Counted from the first letter of the stretch, positions 32,701 through 46,200 are shown. The stretch: 64,000 bases of DNA from Amphimedon queenslandica (GCF_000090795.2 NW_003546253.1:292071-356070), one strand, 5' to 3'. Translations and numbers: made by a program. The notes: generated by a model from the sequence alone, not told the origin.

Positions 32701-35435
32701 AATTATAAAAAAGTAATAAAACCAGTAAAAATTATCAAAAACAATCAACGTTTAACACAATAAATATACAATAAAGACTACATGTACATGTATATGCACA
32801 CTCACAGCTGCTACAGGGAGACTGGTAGTGGATCCGTCAATGCTGCCAACTGATGGACGATAATGAGAGAAACTGGACGAGCGGCTGTGATAGTCACTCA
32901 TGGTTGACATGGGAGACAAGTGGGTACTGACTCGTGACGTTGAACCAATGGGCATGATAGTGTCGGTCTTATTGGAGCCGTCCTTTGAATGAAGGACCCT
33001 CTTGTTATCGTAGAGAAGGCTCGCCATGTCATACGCTGTTAGACCATTCTAAGAAGAAAGAGAGGAAACGGACATTTTGATACATGTATCTATAGCATTA
33101 GTTTAATGAAGAATAGCGACACATAATAATTGACAATACAAGTATATGAATCAGATTTCAGGTTGGACTGATATTACAGTGTGTGTGTGTGTGTATAGCT
33201 GACCTTGTCTTTGATGTTCAGTCTTGCCTTGTAATTGGATAATACCTCAATAACCTCCACACACTGTAATACGGCAGCTCTGTGTATAGGAGAATGGTGG
33301 AACTAGGAGAGAGAACAAGAGAGAGAGGGAGAGAAGAGAGAGAGGGAGAGAGAGAGAGAGAGAAGAGAGAAAAGAAGAAGGAAGGAGAGAGGGAGGAGAA
33401 CATATAAATCAAAAGATACCTAATTATATTTAATCAGGTTAGCTTTACTTGATTTTTTTTGTTAATGAGTTGCACGAGATCTTTATCACGCAACAGGAAC
33501 TCAACCAGCTCAGGATTATTGCTACTCACAGCATAATGCAATGCCGTATTACCACACCTGTCATCAACACGAACATCAGCTTTATAACTACAAGAAGATA
33601 GGGAAATAATAAAAGTAATATTAACAATAAAAAAACAATAATAAATAATAAAATATAATAAAAGTAATAGTAACAATAATAAAATAATAAAAAATAATAA
33701 AATAATAATAATAAATAAATTACATGTACACTTACTCAATGAGTAGTTTAACCATTGGCAGGTGTCCGTAGAGGCAGGCAAAGTGCAGCGGAGTCTCTCC
33801 ATACTTAGAAGGTCTGTCAACGACATCTGGGTCATGCTTTAGAAGAGCCTCGACTATCTCTATGTGATTCTTCTTGGCAGCTAGATGCAGTGGCAACAAA
33901 TGAGCCTAAACACGTACAAAACATAACACATAAATATAAGTATGATATCATCATAATTATGCTGGAAAGCTTAAAGATTATTTTAATAGTTCATCAAAGC
34001 TTTGCTAATGGGATTAAATAAGCAAAAATATGCATAAGGATAGTCTAATGTCAACAGAGACTGCATATCAACAAATCTATCAAAATAACTGTCAACTGTA
34101 GTAGTTACATATTACTTATGCTACATACATTATACATACATGTACATGCATGTATATACATGTACATGTACATGTATTAGTGGTATCACTCTTACTTTGT
34201 TCCATTCTGATATTGTCACTTTTCTCTCTAATAAAAGCTCAACTGCTTCCAGTGAGCCGGACTCACACGCCTCGTGTAAGAGCTCTTTATCAGACCTCAG
34301 CAGCTGGAGGACTTCGCTCTCATTGTCTTCCTTTATGAGCCTCAGGACCTCTTGACTAAAAGAGAAAGAAAAAGAGACAAAAAAGATAAAAAAATTTATG
34401 ACTGGAATTGACCGAAATTTCTGCATTGTGTATAATACTGAGTTGTGTAATCATTCATAAACCAAATTACATAACATCGGCTAAGGTCAGCTTTTAATGT
34501 ATGCAAACATGAAAACACATAGAGTATACATGTTGGGGTTTCCAGCAGGATTTTAGCATAGTGCTTAGCTTCCTGTGAGTAAAATTTTTAAAGTTACTAA
34601 GCATATGCTTAGCATGCTTTGTGGGAAAACCTGATACATGTACAGTACATGTACATAATGTTAATAGGGTACCATACATGTAGGTCACTGCTGTTGTGTA
34701 TGTGACACATTTACCAAGAGTACATATAGATAATGATGACCTTAATATGTATGGCTACTAATTCTTTGTCCTAGGGTCGATAGTCCCTACCACTAGTTCT
34801 ATTAATTGGCCTCAATACAAGAAGTGTAACAATGATTTAATTCTTATGCCATTAGTACCATTAGTATCTGCTCGCTAATTTGTTTACACATGTCACATAC
34901 ATTATACATTATACTTCTACTCTACAATGTCTGTATCAAATTTCATCAGTAAGCAGGCAAAACCCACAAATATGCATACAACATAAACATTTATACTAAC
35001 TCATAGTGGGAGAAGCCAACAAGGTATGTTTGCCTCTCTCTCTCTCTCTCTTCTCTACACACACAGCATGTTTTGTACATACATGTAGTATTTATAGTAC
35101 ACACGCATACGTGTACCATAATTACTCATTGTGGCTTTCTCCCTGTCATATATTTGGCATCTAATGGAATGTACATGTACATTTTCCTCCTTGAGTGTGT
35201 GTATGTACATGTACATGCAATGAAGTGTGTGTGGCAATATGTATGGATGAACATTATATGTATGTATGTAGGGTTGTTATGAGAGATTGAGCATGGCAAA
35301 CAGCAAACAAAAATGAGAATAAAATGTAATTATTTATAAATATCGTGTTATTTTTACTAACAGCTTCTCTGCTGTTGTCGATGGACCTTGAGCTTCTTTT
35401 GATTGGCCTCCTTCACCAGCAGGACCTTCGGCCAT
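29758..35435 (-). CDS. Ankyrin-repeat protein with ZU5-like domain
   Basis: Minus strand, start MAEGPAGEGGQSKEAQG at 35435, first exon 35435-35362, second 34355-34196, third from 33905. About five ankyrin repeats follow: ELLHEACESGSLEAVELLL, LLPLHLAAKKNHIEIVEALL, YGETPLHFACLYGHLPMVKL, GNTALHYAVSSNNPELVEFL, HSPIHRAAVLQCVEVIEVL. Then a Ser/Thr-rich linker (NGLTAYDMASLL.. STHLSPMSTMSD), and a ZU5-like fold: DDGYWALDSNETIDC, DYVFISPIVFVSCKAKRS, CEVKLTLPHSLHF. Two further beta-rich exons (EEKGFVLSGSVLKINC, ETELETSVSHKRSYPP) may be a UPA-like part. The stop at 29758 is provisional. ZU5 domains in ankyrins and UNC5/PIDD bind spectrin or mediate autoproteolysis; no known ortholog is claimed. Introns hold 177-bp repeats and CT tracts at acceptors. 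Confidence 0.75.
30281..30910 (+). repeat. Tandem array of the 177-bp repeat, about 3.6 units
   Basis: AAAATGGCCGTAACTC recurs with TGG at 30291, 30469, 30646 and 30823, i.e. spacing 178, 177, 177. Each unit runs: TCGGAATCAGCTCAAACTTT, CATAAGGACATCAATATGTA, TCAGAAAATGTAATAAAAAT, GGGGGTGATTTCGGAGCCAT, CCATGGGCTATAGCCTTGGG. Located in an intron of the ANK-ZU5 gene. Confidence 0.95.
31590..31850. repeat. G-run/C-run intronic repeat
   Basis: CCAAATTTTGGGGGGGGCTG, GAGGGGGCTTTGCCCCCTTG and GGGGCTTGAACCCCACTAGC suggest a decayed transposon end. No clear boundaries. Confidence 0.35.
33300..33400. repeat. CT tract (GA on plus) at an ANK-ZU5 acceptor
   Basis: On the gene strand this is a run of CT/CTT units ending in CTCTCTCCTAG directly before the exon HHSPIHRAAV. 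A similar tract lies at 31520-31575. Confidence 0.85.
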
Positions 35436-35960
35436 TGTACAACTATTAGAGGCAGAGGAAGAAGAAAAGGAGATATTAAAGGAGAAATAAGTGTTAAATA
35501 TTTATCAACATTCAAACAAAGAGAGTCATTATCATGTATACACAATACTAGCCCCTCCATTTCCTCCTGTTATGACAAAATCAGACACACACAGACCATT
35601 ATAAATAAACGAGACGATAGCATTACAAACGAGAGGCCCTTGTCATTACAAGAGGCGCTCTAAAGCCTTACCTGCTCCTCTTCCCTTTGGTATTAAGCTG
35701 TGAGCAAAAAGAGGGGAAGGGGTAGCTCGAGGGGTCGTGGAGAAACACAGCAAAGAGGAGGAGTTTGTAAACAGTTGAAATGAAACTTCTTCTCTTTCGT
35801 ACCTCCTCCGCGCCGCCTCTATATGTCGGCCATTTTAATTATCAAAAATTTTAATTGAACTTATTAGATCTAAGTGATATTAAAGGATGACGTCATGACC
35901 GTGACGATATAATGAGCACCGCCCTCCATATCTCTGCACACAAATCCAAAAGCAAAAAAA

Positions 35961-37807
35961 ATGTCTGCAAGTCCCAGACCTGGTACACCAGTGGCACAAT
36001 CTAATGAGCTTTCAAACCGCCTGCTCCCAGATTCTAACAGAGGCTGTGCCTCCCCTGTCACTAACGAGTTGCTCATAGCAGCTAGGAAAGGCTACAGCAA
36101 AGAGCTTGAGAGAATATTGGGGGAGAAAGGATCTGCTGTAGCTACCAGTACACTTGATAGGGTAAGAATCCTATTAATACACTCATAATATATAGTGTAG
36201 AGTTTATGATAAACTAATATGCAACAAAAACACTTAAATTAGATGCAGTACACTATAGAACAACAACATCAAAAGGACTATACTCATTTCTCAGTATATG
36301 AATATCAGTAAAATGTTGATAACATCAAAGACATCACAAACACACACCATGAATTACTTTATTCTTTTTTTCTTCTCAGCATGGACGAAACTGCTTACAC
36401 TTAGCCAGCCACTATGGGCAACTTCAATGTGTCTCTGTCATCCTGCGAATGGAAGTACTGGATATTAATTGCACCTCAAAAGTAAGCATGCCAGAATTTA
36501 AGATTAAACCCATATTCTTCCTTGTTTTACACAGCGAGGATTCACACCACTCCATGAAGCAAGTGCTGAAGGTCATCTCTCAATAGTATTGTATCTACTG
36601 GCAATGGGAGCTTACGATAAAGCAAGGAGCAAGGAAGGCTGGACAGCATTGATGTCCACTTGTTACAATGGACATTATGAAATTGCAAGAGCACTGATTG
36701 CTATTGGTTTAGACATTAATGCAACCAACACAGTTAGTTTAAGGGTACTAACATATGGTAGTTATGTCCTATTTTTTTTGTTTTAGTATGGTTTTACTGC
36801 TTTGCATGTAGCAGCGTGGAAAGGGAACACTTCTGTGTTAGAGCTACTGATTAAAGAAGGAGCTGTCATTAACATGGAAACAACTGTAAGTCCACCAATA
36901 ATCAAATGGACATTCCTTTGCTTGCATACAATAGAATGGTAAAACTGCACTGGACATTGCAAAAGAGGAAAGACAACATGAAGCTGTAACAATCCTTCAA
37001 GCAGCTGGAGTTAGAGTAAGAGAATATGTCCTTATATTATGTACAAACTCTTCATTGTCATCATAGGAATCAGAGAAACCATTTCTACGCATAGCAGCAT
37101 TAGAAAACCAGCTTAGAGTGCTGCAAGACAAACTGAAGCAGATTCACGAGCAGCACAACAAAGCATTAGCTGAAGAGAGAAAGAGAGCAACCAAAGAAGC
37201 TGATACCAAAAATGAGCAATTCATTAAAGAGCAAGAAAAAGAGATAGACCAATTAAAGAAAGCAATCAAAACACTTGAACAAAACTCTACCACTCCATAT
37301 ATGAATGGTCTGCACCATGAAGATGATCTCATAGACGCTGCTCCAGAAATAAAAATTACAGATATTTCGCCTCCAAAAGCAAAAATGATGCCAAAAAAGA
37401 AAAAGGATCAGTTGATGATACCAGCAAATGACAGCATCAAAATGCACAGAGGATCAATCGGTAGCCTTGATGCAAAAGGATCCCCACTGCTTAAGTCACT
37501 TCGTCACAAAACAAGTTCAGAGGAGGCGCTCGATAAACTTGGAATAGATCTGACCACAAGCTCTGAGAATGACATATTAACAAGACGTTCCTTTGATAGT
37601 GCAACACAAGAAGGAAAAGGGGAAGGAGGACGAGGGCTGACCATTACACAGCTTGTTGAAGATAATTTTCAGAAGCCTGGATCAATGGCTGCCATAAGGA
37701 TGCAAATAAAAGCTGATGGGCTGACACCAAAGATTAATAGAAAGTTTAAAAGAACATTACCTTCTATGCCTGAAGAAATGTCAATGGTTGAAAATAAAGA
37801 CCAATGA
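35961..37807 (+). CDS. Ankyrin-repeat/coiled-coil protein
   Basis: Begins MSASPRPGTPVAQSNEL (ATG after AAAAAA). Ankyrin repeats: NELLIAARKGYSKELERIL, HGRNCLHLASHYGQLQCVS, RGFTPLHEASAEGHLSIVL, EGWTALMSTCYNGHYEIAR, YGFTALHVAAWKGNTSVLE, NGKTALDIAKEERQHEAVT, i.e. about six. Then a coiled coil (IAALENQLRVLQDKLKQIHE..KEIDQLKKAIKTLEQN) and a disordered Ser/Lys-rich tail (KMMPKKKKDQL, SSEEALDKLG, ITQLVEDNFQKPGS). The last exon alone gives 229 residues. It is divergent from the neighbouring ankyrin gene, 525 bp between starts. A scaffold role is likely from the repeats, but no ortholog is recognised. Confidence 0.82.
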
Positions 37808-37935
37808 ACTTTCTATCTTAATAGTTTTGTCCACATTTAAGCATGCTTATTCTTTCCTATTTTAACGTTTTACAAAAAAGTAACATTAATAAATAATAAT
37901 ACCTCCTACTTGATGGACAAGCAAACTATGCAGAA

Positions 37936-39912
37936 ATGTTGTCCTTGATGATTTTGCTCTTCTCTTTCCTTCTCTACACAGCAAATAGCAACAGCTGTCA
38001 GTCCAGTCAAGATGACCATTACCTTGTTTCAGCAATATTAGAAAATGCTCTAGCAGGGGACTGTGTCACTTTAAGAAGGCTTGCAGGAGCATTCTTCACC
38101 AATCAAGAGAGACCCCCACACTCTGTGAGGGTCAAGTACAACCTCTGCATCCCATTAAATAAAAACTGCTCGGCTAATGATGGCTGCAATTGCTGGTCAG
38201 GTGATAATTGCAATCTCGATTCATCGATATGCCCTGCAAACAGTTGCCTTGTAGAGAGAGAGTTCCTTTGGGGCCGTATACCACTCATTGTGGAAGACAA
38301 TATATACCGAACTCTTAATATCTGCCCTTTCATGATCGGTGGTAATACTGAAAAGAGAATCAGCATTAATTTTACTCTTGGTGGCTCAGAGGAAGACATC
38401 TTAAATTGCATAACTACCAAGCAGTTTCCTTGCAGTTGGTGCTCTACGTCAAATCTTTATCAATTCGATTATGTATCAAATACTAATGGAATTGATAATA
38501 TTGCAACTTTTGCCCAAAAGTACTCTACAATTGATCAAGCTCTTTTCACACTTACTGAGAAGGTAATTTTATACATCTTTTATACCTAAAAATATTAAGA
38601 GCATTGAGAATTGTAAAATCTACTCTGTCATTATCAAATCAAATTTGTTCTGAAGTTATCATCTCACCTCCAATATTTATCATAACTTTACTCACTTTTG
38701 CACAATTCATAAATGATAACCTCTTCCCTTTTTCTCTTTCAATAGCTACAAGGCTATGCCATCAAAGCACATGCCTTGCCATGGCTTGTATACTCAAATG
38801 ATCAAGCAATTGGCTATGCAGCACCTTATCCTCTCCTTAAAAACTCTCCTATAGTACTCATCCGTCACATTGGCTTCTTCACGTCCTATTTCTTATTCCA
38901 GCTCATCCTCTTTATGCTGATATACAAGTACAGGAAGAGGTTCTATAGGAGGATCTATGCATATATTAACTCGGATCAGATCAACAGTGCTTTCTTTTAC
39001 TCATTCATTGTCACTTCAATACTGACTGGCTGTGGTATGTTAGTGGGGACTAATGATGGTGGATACTGTCTCACTATATTCCAAGTATTACTGCTAGGAA
39101 TAGCACTCCTGTTCAGCATACCACATGGTTTGATTGTCTGTTTTAGGTTAAGAAAAAGACCGGATTTTTTCAATGTTTTTCCTCTTTTTTGCTCCTGCAT
39201 TCATCGAGGAAAGCTTAATATTATAGCACAAGTACTTGTGTTTTGGCTGCTTTTCTCAATGCCACACACTGTGATGTACTTGTTACTAATCATCTTTTTT
39301 GATCTTTTCTATAATCCGTTCAGTTACTTGGTAGTCCTAATGTATCTTGGTCTCTCAATAATTGCCCTCTGGATTGGTAATGCTATATACTTCCACCTAA
39401 CAAGCACTTCACTGGCTAATTATAAAAGTGGAACATGGAGGAACAGGGCAAAGAGAAGACGATTCATTTTTGGTGTTTCCATTGCCGTAGCCATCAACAT
39501 ACTCTATTTCACAACCTGGGGCTTTGTTGGTAGCTTCTTTTACGACAAAAGAGGTCACGCTACAAACTATATGACCTTTGTACCAGGTTTCGCAATCACA
39601 CTCATCGGCTGGTACCTGAGCGGAGACCTTGTGAAGGTTTTTGACATGTTCACACAAAGCAAATCTGAGACAAATCAGAGCAAGGACCTTTTAGCGCCCG
39701 AGAACAAAGTTGATGAAGAAAGGAGAAGCAGTGCAACTGAGATAGAACTGAGTGGATTACAGAATCATGATGAAGAGTCTCCATTGCTGGAGAGGTCAGG
39801 AGGAGAGAGCAGATCAAGGTACAGCATCAAGAGACTGAGGAGGTTGGTAAGAGTTGTCACACGTGAACCAGCTATATTACAAGAATCAGACAATGACTAT
39901 GAACATATCTGA
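37936..39912 (+). CDS. Putative seven-helix membrane protein with Cys-rich ectodomain
   Basis: Two exons, 37936-38562 and 38746-39912, 597 residues. A signal peptide (MLSLMILLFSFLLYTANS) precedes about 210 residues with many Cys (KNCSANDGCNCWSGDNCN, CPANSCLVE, PCSWCST) and N-glycosylation motifs such as NFT. Then come about seven hydrophobic segments: FFTSYFLFQLILFMLIY, FFYSFIVTSILTGCGMLV, FQVLLLGIALLFSIPHGLIV, AQVLVFWLLFSMPHTVMYLL, YLVVLMYLGLSIIALWIG, FIFGVSIAVAINILYFTTWG, YMTFVPGFAITLIGWYLSG. The tail is charged with possible sorting motif EESPLLERSGG. Topology resembles a receptor, but none of the GPCR signature motifs is obvious and no family is recognised. It starts only 128 bp after the ankyrin/coiled-coil gene. 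Confidence 0.75.
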
Positions 39913-40181
39913 CATCCCCAATAAGGTATTGACATTATGTTTCCAAACATCAAATTATTAATTATAAAATTTCTGTGTGCAATATATTATTTATCACCGA
40001 AACTTGCAATTATATTATTTATATATTTTTAAAAATATTTTTTACAATTATTTTAACAACTTTATTCCGTCCAAAATGTTTTCAAAAACCTTTTTTACAT
40101 TTTTGTTATAAAATGAACAAGTTGCTGACAGCCAATGAGAAAAAAAAGAGATGAGAAAGTATAGGCTATTGCAGCAAATGA

Positions 40182-42963
40182 TCACATTATGATTTGATTC
40201 CGGTAAGAAGATCCAATATCTTTATGCGGCAGCACAATTGAATTTAAAATCATCACTTCAGAATCAATACGAACCCCTTGACCTTAAAAATTATTTTTTA
40301 TAAAATTTTGAGTCATAATGATCACTAGATAACATACCTAATATGGTAATAGATGGATTGAGTCGCCCGTCTTCATTAAAAAGTGATTCCTTAGGAACGT
40401 TACCAAATGGATCATTCGGATTAGGATCAGATGGGTAACCCTCCACACGTGACCACGCCCCTAGCTCACACTCCCATCCTACAATCGAATGCAATATGCA
40501 ACTGTGTTCCTACACAAAGAGAAGAGAATGGCAGAGTGGAGGTAAGTCAGGACTGACTTTAATTTCAGCTCTGTCAAGTATAATGGCTTCTTTAATCCTC
40601 GCACCAGCACCGATTGTAACACCAGGCCCTACTGATACATTGGGACCCAACTATAGAGAGAGAAACTGACACATTGTATAGTAGTAGTCTTTAATTGTCA
40701 TACCACTGCAGTTGGGTGCACTACTGCTGTTGAGTGTATTCTCACATCTCCAATGATAACTGGTGACTCAATATCATCATTGCTTGATGCCAAACGCTCC
40801 AGGAAATGATCAGCTTTACGATAAAGGGAGAGATAAAGCTTGTTAGCATATATAGCATTGCTATAGGCAGAGGAGAAGGGGAGTGGGTATTTATTGTATG
40901 ATCAAGTGAAAAGCTGACTAACCCAGCTGTCTTGAATTGGCTCCAGAAACCTGTGTTCATGAAAAGGTACAGTTTACCGCCTGCAGCAAGCTTTTTTAAC
41001 ACTGTACGTTCAAGATCAATAGCATCGCAACTATCATGAGTACTGAGAGAAAGAGAGAGAGGGTGAGGAAGATAAAGGGAGAAGAGAAAAGAACATAAAC
41101 TATTGTATTTTTTAGACAATAGCATATCTTTAAAATGCTCACAACTTGAAAAGTTTAAGTTGGAATCAGCTCAAAATTTCTATATAGCATAAGGACATCA
41201 ATATGTATCAGAAAATGTAATAAAAATTAAGGGTGATTTCGGAGCCATTTTTTGAAAAAAAACCATGGGCTATAGCCTTGGGTATTTTTCAAAATTTTGG
41301 CATTTTCTTAAACTGCTCATAACTTGAAAATTTTAAGTCGGAATCAGCTCAAACTTTCTACATAGCATAAGGACATCAATATGTATCAGAAAATGTAATA
41401 AAAATTGGGGGTGATTTCAGAGCCATTTTTTGGGAAAAACATGGGCTATAGTCTTGGGTATTTTTCAAAATTTTGGCATTTTCTTAAAATGGCTGTAACT
41501 CGAAAATTTTAAGCCGGAATCAGCTCAAACTTTTTACATAGCATAAGGACATCAATATGTATCAGAAAATGTAATAAAAATTGGGGGTGATTTCGGAGCC
41601 ATTTTTTGGGAAAAACATGGGCTATAGCCTTGGGTATTTTTCAAAATTTTGGCATTTTCTTAAAATGCTCATAACTGGAAAATTTTAAGTCGGAATCAGC
41701 TCAAACTTTCTACATAGCATAAGGACATCAATATGTATCAGAAAATGTAATAAAAATTTGGGGTGATTTCGGAGCCATTTTTTGGAAAAAAACCATGGGC
41801 TATGGCCTTGGGTATATAGTCCTATGAAACTTTACGTCAACTACAGTAAACAGTAATTACATTGGCTCTATGCCTTACCCATTCATTTCATTATAGTTAC
41901 ATTGGAAAGCATCTCCAAGCAATTGAAATATATCTTGAGTGAATAAATAAGCACCAGCGTTGATGAGATCACTCACAAAAGTCTCTGGCTTCTCCACATA
42001 ATGCAAAACCTACAATGAATGAATAACAGGAACAAGATGAATACTAATAAGGAAACCATTTCACTAACTTTGTGAGTTTTAGGATCCTCTACAATACAGC
42101 CATAATGGACTGACTGAGATTCATTCGCCTAACAAGAAACTATAATAATAACTCTCCTTCTCGCTCTTCCTTCTCTACTTTGGTTCCTAATATCACACAG
42201 CCTTTAGTCTCTTTGTGAAAGGCGTACATTTCTTTGACGGGGAAGTCACAGCACACGTCGGAATTAAATACAAAAAAAGACGAGACTCCCCCACTGAGTA
42301 TCTGATCCCTGAAATGATAGAGGCCGCCTCCAGTACCCAGTGGGCAATGCTCTTGGAGATACCTGATAAAAATTTGAAAGGAATCAGTAAAAAATCTGAA
42401 TCGGTCCTAACAAAAATGGGGCTCAAAATTTAAGTGCATATATTTAATTGCAATAATTATTTTCTCAGAGTCTTCCATACCTAATGGTAATGTTGTGCTT
42501 TCTCTGAAGTTCAGAGAGGAATCGTGTCATTTCTCTTGACCTCTGATAGAACCCAATGATCAATATCTCCTTGATACTTGGAAACTAGAAACAATAATAA
42601 TCATTACACATAACAATAATTAATTAAAATTTAATTACAATGGGTGTGGCTATTCTCCTAAACTAATAATGCAAATAAAGAAGAAATGGCTCCAACACAT
42701 TCTCATGAAGTATTCAATATTAATTTGATGTTATTTCATTTTTTCTTACTTTAAGGCAGGCCTCAATGTGATGCTGTATCATGGGGCAACCAGCAACAGG
42801 GAACAGAGGCTTTGGGACTTCAAATGAGAGCGGGCGAAAACGTGTACCTAAGAGGAGATAGATATTGTGGAAATGAAGTATAATGTTCGTAATATCTACC
42901 TATATGAGGCCCTCCAATTAAAATAACAGCTTTCATGATGTCGCCATTCATGTTTGCGGACAT
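40182..42963 (-). CDS. GMPPA: Mannose-1-phosphate guanylyltransferase alpha (regulatory subunit)
   Basis: Minus strand, [20 protein letters not shown] at 42963 to the stop at 40182. Blocks in order: [150 protein letters not shown] (left-handed beta-helix), [28 protein letters not shown], and a final exon [19 protein letters not shown]. All match animal GMPPA. Known role: partner of the catalytic GMPPB, giving GDP-mannose feedback on GDP-mannose synthesis for glycosylation. The last exon is too short for ordinary ORF searches and was found by similarity. A 177-bp repeat array fills one intron. Confidence 0.95.
41130..41830 (+). repeat. Tandem array of the 177-bp repeat, about 3.9 units
   Basis: The AAAATG(C/G)C position recurs at 41136, 41314, 41490 and 41666, spacing 178, 176, 176. 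Units carry the same ordered core as at 30281. Located in a GMPPA intron, same orientation relative to the gene as in ANK-ZU5. Confidence 0.95.
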
Positions 42964-43215
42964 TGTAAAGAATTAGTAATCCTCAGTATTCTAGTAGTTT
43001 ACGAGACTTAATCATCTTCCCGAGTGCGTTATCGTATACTCCCGGTTACTAGTCTAGGATCGCCTCGTAACTATTAATTATCACGTGTTTCATACAAAAT
43101 AGTGAAGTGTGAATCTAAGGACAGTTTAATTCCAATCAAGTTTCCTGCTGTTAAATTGTGAGTATTGACTCACACTTTGCAGAGTGAGAGAAACTGGAGC
43201 TACTCCTCAACAGCA

Positions 43216-46200
43216 ATGCTTAGCACAGATCAAAGAAAGTCTCATGGAGCCGGCCAAGCAACCTATAAAATCCAGTCCCTGCAACTCAGAGCTGCTTCAC
43301 CTAATGATAACCACTTTGATGGTGTTTGGCTTCAAGAAAAATCCAATATTAAGCTTCCACCATTGAGCAATGCTGCAACACAATCAACTGTCACTGATGG
43401 GAATTACAAGAAATTTATGCTACCAAAATTGCATAAAAGATACCTACCAGGTAAAGCATTTATTTCATTCTATGGTGATTATGTCTTTTTGCAGGTAAAA
43501 ATAAGCAAGATGTTAGTTGGGATAAATTTCCACTTGGACATACAAGTGCATTCACACTAAGAAAATCATTTTTACCGCGTAAAGTTCGAACAAAGAAAAC
43601 GTTCTCCTTTTTTCCGGTCACCATTCATCACCCTCTTCCTCCTCCACCAGCTCCTGTTTGTATGACTGCTCCTCCTCTCCCTCCTCCTCCTTCTCTCCCC
43701 CCACCTCTATGGGTCAATCCTGTAAATACACAATCATTTGATGCTAAAAACGAAGCAAAACCAAACCCAGTAGTTGTTACTAACCTGCAGCAAACAACAT
43801 TACTGACTACTATTAATATCACTCACATTAAAAAAGAACCTATTGACAATGCTATATGCATGCCTACAATGGAAGAACCTCCTCCAGTCCAAGAAGATGT
43901 CAAACTTTGCACTGTAGAAATCCCATCACAATTCCCTGCACCTGTAACGTCAGTATTTCAAGAGAAAAGAGGTACTGTTCCTTTGGCTAGGGAAGTAAAA
44001 CCTTCAAGGAAAAGAAATGTCACGTCCTCGCATCTTCCTCTGTCTACACTTCTCATAGAGGGCCCTTATCAATTCTCACTCAAGATGACCCAATCTTCCT
44101 ATCAGTATGGCACTAAGCAGTACTTTTATAAGACTACTAGCGAAATAGTCCTTCCATCTCCAGCAAGAATCCAAGAGGCCCAGGATAGTAGGAACCTCAA
44201 GTGGAAAGCCACCCTCTCTCTCATTGATTTGAGTCAATTATCTAGTTATGGACGATCAAAAAGACGAGTATATCAGCATCTTTTCAATCCAAAGAGAGCA
44301 AAGAGGACAGCTGGTCGGTTTTATCCAAAAGACCGATTGTTATTCTCATCACAAAGTAGTCATAGGGTATCAAGTCATTATGACTCTGCCTTTTCTTCAT
44401 CAGATGGAGAAGCAGCACCATATCAATATCATGATGACTCAATGGTGTATAGTACATCAGAGCTTATGTTTAAAGGATATTTTAACTCTCTATACGAAGT
44501 GCAGCCTCTTGACTGCAAAAGATCAGCAAAGAGAAGGGCAAGGTATAAGAGAGAGAGGATGCGGAAGGATAACCCGTTCCCAGATCTGGTGATAGCAGGG
44601 TCACAGTTTGAATCCTTCCAGCAGCAGCTGGCATTTTATATGACGAACCTAATCGATACCACACTGAACCAAGTTGGAGAGATGATTAAAGATAAAGAAC
44701 GTAAGCATTTACTAATGATTATGCAGCAACAGCGACAACAGCAAATAGAAATATAATAATAACAATGATTTCTTTGTCTTGTTCCTTATAGGTAATATTT
44801 TAAGATTAAGGCAGAGTGAGCTCCTACGAAAAAGGCTAGGAGAAGGAACATGGTTCCCTCACCTCTCAGTACTCACAGAAGAGAGCGAAGAAGAACTCTC
44901 ATTTTCTGCCCGGCAAAGAAAATGGAGAGAGTTTCTATCAAACACGACCGAAAAGATTTTCTTTAAAGACCCAAAAGGTCGACTCTGTGCAGCCACTATC
45001 AGCTCTGAAGGTGAGATAACAGGAACATACATCATTAGTACGTCTGAACTGGATACATTTGGAATTACTAACAGCGAAATAGAACTGGCCATGAGACAAG
45101 GGTCACTTGTTGATAGGTCACAGAGAGAGATCATTGAGGAAAGGCTAAGGAGTAAAGGCATCAAAGTGTATACCGACAAAGAGGCACAGTTGATACTGAG
45201 GCAAGCTAAAAGAGATATCAAGCATATTGAGAGATCAAGCGAACTTGAGAGCAGCAGATCAGGTAGAAAGAGACGGAAAAAAGAGAAGAAGAAGAAAAGG
45301 AAGAAGAAAGGAGAGGAAGGGGAGTCATCTGAGGAGGATGGATTAGATGAGAAGGAGAGAAAGAAGAGAAAGAAACGAAAAAAGAAAAAGGGAAAGAGCG
45401 AAGAAGATGATGATGATAGCAATGATGATGATGATGGTAAGAGGAAGAAAAGAAAAAAGAAGAAGAAGAAGCGACGTAAAGGAGACACAGAGTCAGAAGA
45501 GGAAGAGGAAGAAGAAGGAGAGAGGGGAAAGAAAAAGAAGAAGAAAAAGAAAAAGAAACGTCGAAACGACTCCGAAGGCTCCGACAGCGAAGATGAAGAT
45601 GATGAAGATGGCGGGACTAGGAGAAGCAAAAAGAAAAAGAAAAAGAAGAAATATGTAACAGATTCCAAAGATGATGATGATGATGACAGTGGTGATGGTG
45701 AAACTAGTAAAAAGAAGAAGAAAAAGAAAAAGAAGAAGAAACGGAGGAGAGCATCTTCCGATGACGAGGAAGATGAAAGTGATGATGATGATGATGAAAA
45801 TAAAGAAGGAAAAAGAAAGAAGAAGAAGAAGAAAAAGAAGAAAAAGCGTAGAAGAAAGGACTCAGAGGATTCCGAAGATGAGGAGAGTGAGAGTGAGAGT
45901 GAGGAGAAAGGAGGAAAGAGTAAGAAAAAGAAAAAGAAGAAGAAGAAAAAGCGACACAAGAAAGACTATTCAGACGAAGACGATGAAGATGAAGAGAGTG
46001 AGAGTGATGATGATGACTACAAAAGTAAAAGAAAGAAAAAGAAGAAGAAGAAGAAAGAGTCAAAAAGAAAAGGGAGAGATTATTCGGACGATGAAGATGA
46101 AGAAAGTGATGAAGGAAGTGATGATGACTCTGAAGATACCAAGAGGAGAAAGGTAAAGAGAAGGAAAGAGAGAAGGAGGCAAAAGAGAAGAAGTAGGGAT

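Noticed and set aside
42193-42426. Minus-strand ORF with a separate product
   Set aside because: The neighbouring frame on the same strand encodes the GMPPA blocks [12 protein letters not shown] and [10 protein letters not shown].
44859-45959. Long minus-strand ORF of Phe/Ser/Leu runs
   Set aside because: It is the complement of the Lys/Asp/Ser-rich coding repeat on the plus strand and has no sensible protein composition.
45347-46156. Plus-strand ORFs rich in Met and Arg within the polyampholyte exon
   Set aside because: Shifted-frame shadows of the same AAG/GAT repeat.
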